This document shows, piece by piece, positions 1 to 5,288 of a stretch of DNA of 8,442 bases; within the stretch, counting starts at the first letter, position 1, and every line of letters starts with the position of its first letter. Origin of the DNA: Rhodospirillaceae bacterium (GTDB lineage: Bacteria > Pseudomonadota > Alphaproteobacteria > Rhodospirillales > Magnetospirillaceae); NCBI GenBank assembly GCA_013349735.1, contig DUZC01000076.1, positions 1 to 8,442 on the forward strand, in the 5' to 3' direction. Under the pieces are notes generated by a model. The model was given only the letters and a program-made list of their open reading frames with translations. It ran no database searches and had not been told where the DNA came from. A program made the position numbers and the translations under genes.

Positions 1-588
1 GAGGCGGCGGTTCAACGTTTGGCGCAGATGGCCCGAGCCGCCGGGATTCACCTGATCATGGCGACGCAAAGACCGTCGGTGGATGTCATCACCGGTACCA
101 TCAAGGCAAATTTTCCCAGCCGGATCAGCTTTCAGGTGACATCACGGATCGACAGCCGGACCATTCTCGGCGAACAGGGGGCTGAACAGCTTTTGGGTCA
201 GGGCGACATGTTGTATATGGCTGCCGGCGGTCGGATCACGCGGGTCCATGGTCCCTTCGTCAGTGATCAGGAAGTGGAAACTGTGGTGGAACATTTGCGC
301 CGGCAGGGTGAACCGACCTATGTCGAAAGCGTCACCGAAGATGAAAGCGGCGAGGGCGACGGTCCGGCGGCTGGCGGCGGCGAGGAAGGGGGCGATGATC
401 TCTATGATCAGGCAGTGGCTTTGGTGGCAAGAGAGAACAAGGCTTCAACCAGCTTTATCCAGCGCCATCTGCAAATCGGCTATAACCGCGCCGCCCGGAT
501 TATCGAAAAAATGGAAGCCCAGGGCGTGGTTAGCCGTGCCAATCATGTGGGGCGGCGCGAAGTCCTGGTGCGCAGCCATGGCGATTAA
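1..588 (+). CDS. ftsK: DNA translocase FtsK, C-terminal part (5' end outside window)
   Basis: FtsK is a septum-anchored hexameric ATPase that pumps DNA toward dif and activates XerCD so that sister chromosomes separate at division. The frame is open from base 1, so the true start lies upstream; 195 residues are visible. Residues 1-90 carry the end of the RecA-like motor, with the family signatures MATQRPSVDVITG (20-32), IKANFPSRISFQVTSRIDSRTIL (34-56, NFPSRISF core) and GAEQLLGQGDML (60-71). A Gly/Glu/Asp-rich linker (about 111-133) follows. Residues 134-190 form the winged-helix gamma domain (DLYDQAV, then QIGYNRAARIIEKMEAQGVV), which in the family reads KOPS sequences. The stop is at 586-588 and overlaps lolA by 11 bases, suggesting co-transcription and translational coupling. 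The protein appears intact to its normal end. Confidence 0.97.
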   Translation, partial: EAAVQRLAQMARAAGIHLIMATQRPSVDVITGTIKANFPSRISFQVTSRIDSRTILGEQGAEQLLGQGDMLYMAAGGRITRVHGPFVSDQEVETVVEHLRRQGEPTYVESVTEDESGEGDGPAAGGGEEGGDDLYDQAVALVARENKASTSFIQRHLQIGYNRAARIIEKMEAQGVVSRANHVGRREVLVRSHGD

Positions 589-1234
589 ACGAAGATTCCC
601 TGCGCCGGCCTTCTGCTTTGGGCCTTTGCTTTGGCTGGTGATTGCGCTGTTTTGGCCGGCTCCTGGTCGGGCGCTGTCGCCGGCCGATGCTGCCGCGGTG
701 GTCAAGGCCGAGGACTATCTTAATTCCATTCAGACCTTGAAGGCGCACTTTATCCAAATCGCGCCCGATGGCGGCAATGTCAACGGAACGGTCTATCTGT
801 CGCGGCCCGGCAGACTTCGGCTGGATTATGATCCGCCCAGCCCGATCCTGTTGATCGCCAATGGCGGCTGGCTGATTTATCACGACAAACAACTCGAACA
901 AACCAGCTATCTGGATCTGGACAGCTCGCCCGCCGGGGTCCTGGTGCGCGCGGCGGTCAAGTTGAATGAGGGGGATCTTGAAGTCACCAGCATTGGCCAT
1001 GTCCCGGGTATGGTGGATATCGAAGTCATCAAGCGGGGTGAGCCCGGTCAAGGCAGGATTACCCTGTCTTTTTCCGAGGCACCCTTCCAGCTGCGTCAAT
1101 GGCAGGTGATGGACAGCAGCGGTCAGGTCACCACGGTTTCTCTATCGGATGCCCATAAGGGCGTGGCCATTGACGATGCTCTGTTTCAATTTCACGATCC
1201 TCGCGAGGGTGGCGACGCCGATTCCGGCCGTTAA
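578..1234 (+). CDS. lolA: Outer-membrane lipoprotein carrier protein LolA
   Basis: Periplasmic chaperone that takes lipoproteins from LolCDE at the inner membrane and hands them on at the outer membrane. The predicted protein has 218 residues, about the usual LolA length. The ATG at 578 is chosen because it gives a textbook Sec signal peptide: MAIKRR, a hydrophobic core at about 12-27, and likely cleavage after GRA (residue 32). The reading frame is open upstream to 248 but that part is only a shadow inside ftsK. The mature part shows LolA features: AHFIQ (57-61), GTVYLSRPGRLRLDYDPP (70-87, the RPG-x-LR-x-Y-x-P core), LLIANGGWLIYHD (91-103) and a tail that pairs sheets around ITLSFSEAPFQLRQW (161-175). 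No strong Shine-Dalgarno precedes the start; coupling to ftsK through the 11-base overlap is likely. No LolB is present in the window. Confidence 0.93.
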   Translation: MAIKRRFPAPAFCFGPLLWLVIALFWPAPGRALSPADAAAVVKAEDYLNSIQTLKAHFIQIAPDGGNVNGTVYLSRPGRLRLDYDPPSPILLIANGGWLIYHDKQLEQTSYLDLDSSPAGVLVRAAVKLNEGDLEVTSIGHVPGMVDIEVIKRGEPGQGRITLSFSEAPFQLRQWQVMDSSGQVTTVSLSDAHKGVAIDDALFQFHDPREGGDADSGR

Positions 1235-1283
1235 CAATTAGACCCGCGTTCTGTGCATAGCAGAAATGCGCCGGCGTCAATTG

Positions 1284-1406
1284 AGCCGGGCTGTGTTGAA
1301 AACCACCTCTTCAGCAGAGTGGCCGGGGACTGCAATGGTCTTCGGCCGGTGGACGCGGTTTCCCCTGCCGTGGCCACGCTCCTGAAGGAGCATCGGGCGC
1401 CCGGTT
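1284..1406 (+). ncRNA. Candidate structured RNA element between lolA and the FAH gene
   Basis: No convincing gene lies between lolA and the next CDS. The sequence can instead fold into one long rod. Helices, outermost first: 1307-1314 with 1382-1390 (8 pairs, one bulge); 1319-1324 with 1372-1377 (GTGGCC/GGCCAC); 1325-1333 with 1355-1365 (GGGGACTGC against GCGGT-tt-CCCC, 9 pairs including one G-U); and a small apical helix 1337-1340 with 1344-1347. An outer helix 1284-1291 with 1399-1406 would close it but competes with the left arm of the terminator. It may be the 3' UTR of the ftsK-lolA transcript or an independent small RNA. A closed rod with an internal bubble recalls 6S RNA, but I recognise no diagnostic 6S sequence and no clear promoter. 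The fold was done by eye; no covariation was tested. Confidence 0.3.
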
Positions 1407-1433
1407 ACCCCCCTGACCGGGCGCCTTTTCTTT
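1396..1433 (+). terminator. Strong rho-independent terminator
   Basis: A 12-pair GC-rich stem (1396-1407 with 1414-1425, one G-U pair) encloses a CCCCCC loop (1408-1413) and is followed directly by TTTTCTTT (1426-1433). It lies 161 bases past the lolA stop. It would end the ftsK-lolA transcript, or a small RNA made from this spacer, before the promoter of the next gene. Confidence 0.88.
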
Positions 1434-1458
1434 GCCTGACGGCAAATCCAGGTATACT
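1432..1458 (+). promoter_or_regulatory. Putative sigma-70-type promoter for the FAH-family gene
   Basis: The hexamer TATACT (1453-1458) matches the -10 consensus at five of six bases. A possible -35, TTGCCT (1432-1437), lies 15 bases upstream, which is short; TTTGCC at 1431 gives 16. The site starts right at the T-tract of the terminator, as expected where one transcript ends and the next begins. Transcription would start near 1465 and give a leader of about 35 bases. Confidence 0.42.
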
Positions 1459-1499
1459 GGGCACTCTTTCGCCAAAGATTTTATTCCGGGGAAGCAACA

Positions 1500-2183
1500 A
1501 TGCCAGACTATGTATTTCCGCCTCCTTCCTTGACCTGTTTGCCGGTCGCCGGAGGGGGCGCCTTTCCGGTGCGTCGCATTTTTTGCGTTGGGCAGAATTA
1601 CAGTGATCACGCGCGCGAAATGGGCAGTGATCCAACCCGCCAGCCGCCGTTCTTCTTTACCAAGCCGGCCGATGCGGTGACCTGCGGACCGAAAGTTCCC
1701 TATCCACCGATGACCGAACGCCTGGATTACGAAGGTGAATTGGTGGTGGGCATTGGCGAGGCCGGCGCTGATATCGCCGTTGAAACAGCCCGCCGCTATA
1801 TCTTTGGCTATACGGTGGGATGTGACCTGACAAGGCGGGATCTGCAGGCTGACGCCAAAAAAGCCGGAAGGCCCTGGGATATGGCCAAAGGCTTTGACTG
1901 TTCGGCGGCGGTCGGTGTCCTGCATCCGGCCACGGAAATCGGGCATCCGGATAAGGGATCGATCCGCCTGCTGGTCAATGGCGAGGAAAAACAAAAAGGC
2001 GATCTGTCCCAGATGACCTGGTCGGTCCCGGAAATTATCGCGCATTTGTCGCGCTATGTAAGGCTGGCACCGGGCGATTTGATTTTTACGGGAACGCCAG
2101 CCGGGGTGGGGCCCTTGGCCGCCGGTGACCGGGTGGAAGTCATCGTTGAAGCGGTGACGGCCCATAAATTCACGATCGGCTGA
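1500..2183 (+). CDS. Fumarylacetoacetate hydrolase (FAH) family protein, acylpyruvase/fumarylpyruvate-hydrolase-like
   Basis: A cytosolic, metal-dependent enzyme of the FAH superfamily, which cleaves C-C bonds in acylpyruvates or decarboxylates oxaloacetate. The protein has 227 residues, typical of the short FAHD1/YcgM-type members. Visible signatures: IFCVGQNYSDHAREMG (27-42, with the catalytic-type His37); FFFTKPADAV (51-60); the metal-binding E-x-E at E78 and E80 in LDYEGELVV; GYTVGCDLTRRDLQ (103-116, third ligand D109); PWDMAKGFD (125-133, K130); and FTGTPAGVGPL (196-206). GGGGAAG at 1488-1494, five bases before the ATG, is a good ribosome binding site. It follows a terminator and promoter, so it starts a new unit that probably continues into xthA 7 bases on. 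The exact substrate cannot be read from sequence; there are no aromatic-degradation genes nearby. The family call is firm; acylpyruvate hydrolase or oxaloacetate decarboxylase are equally possible activities. Confidence 0.9.
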   Translation: MPDYVFPPPSLTCLPVAGGGAFPVRRIFCVGQNYSDHAREMGSDPTRQPPFFFTKPADAVTCGPKVPYPPMTERLDYEGELVVGIGEAGADIAVETARRYIFGYTVGCDLTRRDLQADAKKAGRPWDMAKGFDCSAAVGVLHPATEIGHPDKGSIRLLVNGEEKQKGDLSQMTWSVPEIIAHLSRYVRLAPGDLIFTGTPAGVGPLAAGDRVEVIVEAVTAHKFTIG

Positions 2184-2190
2184 GCAAGCC

Positions 2191-2973
2191 GTGCGCATCC
2201 TTACCTGGAACGTCAATTCCATCCGCCTGCGTCTGGAACAGCTTCGGCGGTTGAACGCGCTTTGGTCGCCGGATGTCCTCTGCCTGCAGGAAACCAAAGT
2301 GGATGATCCCTTGTTTCCGAAAGAGGCGCTGGCCGCCCTTGGCTTTACCCATCAGGCGATCTGGGGCATGAAAAGCTATAATGGGGTGGCGATTGCCGCA
2401 AAACTGCCGCTTACGGATGTGCAAACCAAAGCCTGGTGTGGACGCCAGGATTGTCGCCATCTGATGGCCCAGATCAATGGCATACAACTCCACTGCCTTT
2501 ATGTTCCTGCCGGGGGCGATATTCCCGACCCGGCGCTCAATGAGAAATTTGCTCATAAACTGGCTTTTCTCGATGAAATAGCGCTCTGGTTCGCGGGATT
2601 GGACGCGGCGCGCCCGATGGCGGTGTTGGGGGACTTCAATGTGGCCCCCCTTCCCACCGATGTCTGGTCCCATAAGCAAATGCTGAAAGTGGTCAGCCAT
2701 ACCCCGGTCGAGGTCGCACGGCTTGACGCTTTTCAGGCCTCGCTGGGTTGGGTGGACGCCGTTCGCCACTTCATTCCGCCTGAGGAACAGTTATATAGCT
2801 GGTGGAGCTATCGGGCGGCGGACTGGGCGGCCAGCAATCGCGGTCGCCGTCTTGATCATATCTGGGTAACGAAATCACTGCTGCCCCGGTTGCGCCAGGC
2901 CTTGGTCCTTAGGGACACGCGCAGCTGGCAACCGCCTTCGGATCATGTACCGGTTATGGTTGAGATTGCCTGA
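2191..2973 (+). CDS. xthA: Exodeoxyribonuclease III (ExoIII/Xth family AP endonuclease)
   Basis: A cytosolic DNA repair enzyme that cuts 5' of abasic sites and removes damaged 3' ends. It has 260 residues, close to the 268 of E. coli ExoIII. The EEP-fold active site is complete: N7 in TWNVNSIR, E34 in CLQETK, Y104 in LYVPAGG, D148 and N150 in LGDFNVAP, D222 in RRLDHIWV, and the D251-H252 pair in SDHVPV. The start is GTG at 2191, the only one giving the canonical N-terminus MRILTWNVNSIR. There is no clear Shine-Dalgarno, and the FAH stop lies 7 bases upstream, so reinitiation after that gene is likely. The 3' end overlaps the convergent glycosyltransferase by 20 bases. I recall ftsK-lolA-xth as a recurrent alphaproteobacterial order; here the FAH gene and its promoter sit between lolA and xthA. 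Confidence 0.95.
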   Translation: MRILTWNVNSIRLRLEQLRRLNALWSPDVLCLQETKVDDPLFPKEALAALGFTHQAIWGMKSYNGVAIAAKLPLTDVQTKAWCGRQDCRHLMAQINGIQLHCLYVPAGGDIPDPALNEKFAHKLAFLDEIALWFAGLDAARPMAVLGDFNVAPLPTDVWSHKQMLKVVSHTPVEVARLDAFQASLGWVDAVRHFIPPEEQLYSWWSYRAADWAASNRGRRLDHIWVTKSLLPRLRQALVLRDTRSWQPPSDHVPVMVEIA

Positions 2974-3925
2974 GCCAAAGCTGGTGCGCGGCCTTTACCA
3001 CGGCTTCAACGCTTAAGCCCGTCATCAGACTTTCTTCGCGGCGATGATCAAAATCGGGGTTGTTCACCACCATCTCTTCATAGCTTTGCGGGGTCCGCAC
3101 CACCGCGGTCGCTGCGCCATAGGGACCGTAGCGCCATTCCGGACTGGGGCCGAACAGGCCAAGGGTTGGTATGCCCGCCGCCGCCGCCATATGCATCAGT
3201 CCAGAATCATTGCCTAAGTAAAACGAGCTTTGGCTCAGCAATGCAAAGCAGTCCAGCAGATCCGGGTTTCCAATAAAATCAAGGCTGGCAGGGAGCTGAT
3301 CCAGCAGCATTTGGGCACGCGGCCGTTCGGATTTTGCGCCAAAAACGGCAACCCGGGCCCCTGGCAAAATGCCGTCCTCGGCAGTCAGGGCCTTAATGGC
3401 GGCAAGAAAGCGCTCTATCGGCCATTCCTTGGCGCCCCAATTGGCCGTGGGTCCCACCGCCAGAATCTTAGGGCCGTCGCCCAGCAGTCTGCGGGCACGA
3501 TCCTGCCGTTCCGGGGACAGCCATAAACAGGGGGCCGGTTGACCGGGCAGCCCTAATTGGCGGGCCAATTCGGCGACCCGATGTTCCCGCCGCTTTTGGG
3601 CACGGCAAACCAGGCGACGATCCGCCCGCAAGACCCAGGCCAGCAAAGAGCCGCGCAAATCGACGATGGTAGACCAGGCCTGGCCGCGCATAGCCCGCCA
3701 TAAATCCCACCAATGGCCCAGTCTTGGCCGACGTTGAATGAGATGCAGATGAGCCAATTGCGGCAGATCGGCAAAAAGTGGGGCCGCCAGCGGTCCACAG
3801 GCGATAGTGACCTGGGCTGTCGGATCCTGGGTCAGGAGCATGGCCAACACGCCTGACGACAAGACGGCATCGCCGATCCGGCTCGAGGTAATGAACAGCA
3901 GTTGGGGCGGGTTCAGAGTTGCCAC
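2954..3925 (-). CDS. GT9 family (heptosyltransferase-like) glycosyltransferase
   Basis: Family GT9 enzymes transfer heptose or related sugars from nucleotide donors during LPS core or other glycan synthesis, at the cytoplasmic face of the inner membrane. With the chosen start the protein has 323 residues, a normal GT9 size. Seen: N-terminal Rossmann motif LLFITSSRIGDAVLSSG (9-25); AVGPTANWGAKEWPIERF (156-173), the donor-side signature at the start of the second domain; and YLGNDSGLMHMAAAAGIPTLGLFGPSPEWRYGP (237-268, cores GNDSGLMHMA and LFGPSPEWRYGP). The reading frame stays open upstream to 4066 but that part is opposite no homology and lies inside the dehydrogenase gene. GTG at 3925 gives VATLNPPQLLFITSSRIGD, the expected family N-terminus, and overlaps the dehydrogenase stop by 13 bases, implying coupling. 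The acceptor and sugar are unknown; true heptose transfer is not assured. Confidence 0.88.
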   Translation of the reverse strand: MATLNPPQLLFITSSRIGDAVLSSGVLAMLLTQDPTAQVTIACGPLAAPLFADLPQLAHLHLIQRRPRLGHWWDLWRAMRGQAWSTIVDLRGSLLAWVLRADRRLVCRAQKRREHRVAELARQLGLPGQPAPCLWLSPERQDRARRLLGDGPKILAVGPTANWGAKEWPIERFLAAIKALTAEDGILPGARVAVFGAKSERPRAQMLLDQLPASLDFIGNPDLLDCFALLSQSSFYLGNDSGLMHMAAAAGIPTLGLFGPSPEWRYGPYGAATAVVRTPQSYEEMVVNNPDFDHRREESLMTGLSVEAVVKAAHQLWLRQSQP

Positions 3926-5178
3926 CGCTGCAGGTCGGCGGGCAGCGTCACCGACCGCCACATGCCCTTGAGATCCGCCACCAAACCGCCGGGACGCACC
4001 AACTGGGCAAACAGTTCGCTGGTGAATTCGGCATAGGGCCGATGGGCCACCGCGCCCACCAGGCAATCGACGCGGCCAGCATCGAAACGGGGCAGCAGGG
4101 TGATGCCATATTCGCGCAAAGCCTCGGCCGGATCGGCCATGGCGTCATGAATGCTGACGCTATGACCTCTGGCGGTCAGTCCGGCCACCACATCGACGAC
4201 TTTCGTGTTGCGCAAATCCGGAACATTTTCCTTGAAGGTCAAGCCAAGCACCAGAATGTTGGATGCGCGCCCCTTCAGCGCCTGATCAATGCGCGCGGCA
4301 ACAAAATCGCCCATGCCGTCATTGATTCGTCGACCGGCCAGGATGATTTCGGGATGGTGACCCACGGCACGGGCGCATTCCGCAAGATAAAAGGGGTCGA
4401 CACCGATGCAGTGGCCTCCGACCAGTCCAGGCTTAAAGGCCAGGAAGTTCCATTTGGTGCCGGCGGTGTCCAGCACATCATGGACAGAAATCCCCAGCCT
4501 TTGGCAGATCATCGTCACTTCATTGATGAAGGCGATATTGATATCTCTTTGCGCGTTTTCAATAACTTTGGCGGCCTCGGCGACCTGGATGCTGACGGCG
4601 CGATGGACGCCCCCGCTGGTGATGGCGCCGTAAACCATCGCCAGCCGTTCGGTCACCGCCGGGGTTTGACCGGACACCACTTTGACAATACGTTCGACGG
4701 TATGCTCACGATCCCCGGGATTGATGCGCTCAGGGCTATAACCAAGAAAAAAATCCTGACCGGACTTCAAGCCGGACACCCGTTCGAGCTCGGGTCCGCA
4801 AATGCTTTCGGTGGCCCCGGGATAGACAGTGCTTTCAAAAACGACGATGGCCCCCTTGCCGAGGATTTTTCCTACCGTGCCACAGGCCTTAATCAGCGGA
4901 CCAAAATCAGGCTGGTTATCGGCGGTAACCGGGGTTGGCACCGTGACGATGATGATCTCGCAGCCGGCCAGCACCGTCGGATCGGCCGAAAGGCTTAACG
5001 TGCTGCTCCGCAATAAGGTCGGCGCGACCTCGCCGGTGCGATCGCTGCCGGCCTCTAATTCGGCGATGCGTCCTGGATCAATGTCAAAGCCAATAGTGGC
5101 GAAGTGACGGGCCAGCGCCACCGCCAACGGCAGTCCGACATAGCCCAAGCCGATGACGGCAATGCGGGGATGTGACAT
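3913..5178 (-). CDS. Nucleotide-sugar 6-dehydrogenase, UDP-HexNAc dehydrogenase type (TviB/WbpO/WbpA-like)
   Basis: Oxidises C6 of a UDP-sugar to the uronic acid in two NAD-dependent steps, supplying precursors for O-antigen or capsule. The protein has 421 residues from the ATG at 5178. Seen: the NAD-binding GLGYVGLPLA (10-19), with D32 in FDID; TVPTPV (79-84) and FESTVYPGAT (114-123); GYSPERINPGDREHT (146-160), a form I associate with the N-acetylhexosamine dehydrogenases rather than classical UDP-glucose dehydrogenase; EAAKVIENAQRDINIAF (201-217, K203); the catalytic C257 in GGHCIGVDP; and LGLTFKENVPDLRNTK (311-326). The frame is open up to a TTG at 5247, but that extension spans the palindrome and lacks family character; the ATG has a weak AGAGAAAG ribosome binding site (5186-5193). 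First gene of the leftward arm, coupled to the GT9 gene. Whether the substrate is UDP-GlcNAc, UDP-GalNAc or UDP-ManNAc cannot be told. Confidence 0.93.
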   Translation of the reverse strand: MSHPRIAVIGLGYVGLPLAVALARHFATIGFDIDPGRIAELEAGSDRTGEVAPTLLRSSTLSLSADPTVLAGCEIIIVTVPTPVTADNQPDFGPLIKACGTVGKILGKGAIVVFESTVYPGATESICGPELERVSGLKSGQDFFLGYSPERINPGDREHTVERIVKVVSGQTPAVTERLAMVYGAITSGGVHRAVSIQVAEAAKVIENAQRDINIAFINEVTMICQRLGISVHDVLDTAGTKWNFLAFKPGLVGGHCIGVDPFYLAECARAVGHHPEIILAGRRINDGMGDFVAARIDQALKGRASNILVLGLTFKENVPDLRNTKVVDVVAGLTARGHSVSIHDAMADPAEALREYGITLLPRFDAGRVDCLVGAVAHRPYAEFTSELFAQLVRPGGLVADLKGMWRSVTLPADLQRWQL

Positions 5179-5184
5179 GGCGGC

Positions 5185-5213
5185 ACTTTCTCTGGCGGGG
5201 CGAACGCTGTCAA
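5185..5213 (-). promoter_or_regulatory. Possible promoter of the dehydrogenase-GT9 arm
   Basis: TTGACA (5213 down to 5208 on the minus strand) is a perfect -35 hexamer. At 17 bases spacing the -10 would be GAAAGT (5190-5185), which matches TATAAT at only three positions, and transcription would start almost at the ATG. This leaves the promoter uncertain; a regulated promoter with a poor -10 or a leaderless transcript is possible. Confidence 0.28.
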
Positions 5214-5223
5214 GATGACAGCG
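5205..5223. promoter_or_regulatory. Perfect inverted repeat, candidate operator in the divergent intergenic region
   Basis: CGCTGTCA (5205-5212), spacer AGA, TGACAGCG (5216-5223): eight-base arms, every position paired. No T-tract follows on either side, so it is not a terminator. It lies 26 bases upstream of the dehydrogenase ATG and 65 bases upstream of the GT4 ATG. On the minus strand it contains TTGACA, the exact -35 consensus. Size and symmetry fit a site for a dimeric regulator, but no regulator gene is in the window. Confidence 0.5.
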
Positions 5224-5230
5224 GCGATTC

Positions 5231-5259
5231 TTTACAGGGATCGGCAACTCCTTTATTGG
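5231..5259 (+). promoter_or_regulatory. Possible promoter of the GT4-amidotransferase arm
   Basis: TTTACA (5231-5236) matches the -35 consensus at five of six bases. Possible -10 hexamers are TATTGG (5254-5259, 17-base spacer) or TTTATT (5252-5257, 15-base spacer), both weak. The inverted repeat ends 7 bases upstream of this -35, a place where an activator could act. Confidence 0.3.
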
Positions 5260-5288
5260 GGCAGCATGGCTAAGAGGGTTGGGTCTGC

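Noticed and set aside
248..577. Upstream extension of the lolA frame into ftsK
   Set aside because: The extension lies wholly inside conserved ftsK coding sequence, and the ATG at 578 gives a proper signal peptide.
1231..1261. TTAACA (1231-1236) and CATAGC (1256-1261) as a promoter for a small RNA in the spacer
   Set aside because: The spacing of 19 bases is long and the -10 match is poor, so it was not listed as a feature.
1378..1395. GCTCC-TGAA-GGAGC hairpin followed by ATCG, reminiscent of the SRP RNA tip (GGAA loop then AGCAGC)
   Set aside because: The partner 5' symmetric-loop strand of SRP helix 8 is absent and the loop and following bases differ from the SRP consensus.
1253..1606. 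Open frame of 117 codons across the lolA-FAH spacer
   Set aside because: It spans the terminator and promoter and runs into the FAH gene in another frame. No ribosome binding site or protein-like pattern was seen.
1311..2297. Open frame of 328 codons on the - strand across the terminator and FAH gene
   Set aside because: It is antisense to a clear FAH-family gene and crosses the terminator hairpin; the composition is that of a shadow frame.
3919..4998. Open frame of 359 codons on the + strand opposite the dehydrogenase gene
   Set aside because: It mirrors a clear, fully motif-bearing dehydrogenase. GC-rich third positions keep antisense frames free of stops, and the translation shows no domain-like pattern.
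5245..5256. AAAGGAG on the - strand directly next to a TTG (5247), suggesting a longer dehydrogenase start
   Set aside because: There is no spacing between the Shine-Dalgarno-like run and the TTG, and the 23 extra residues would be coded across the palindrome. The ATG at 5178 opens the family N-terminus.
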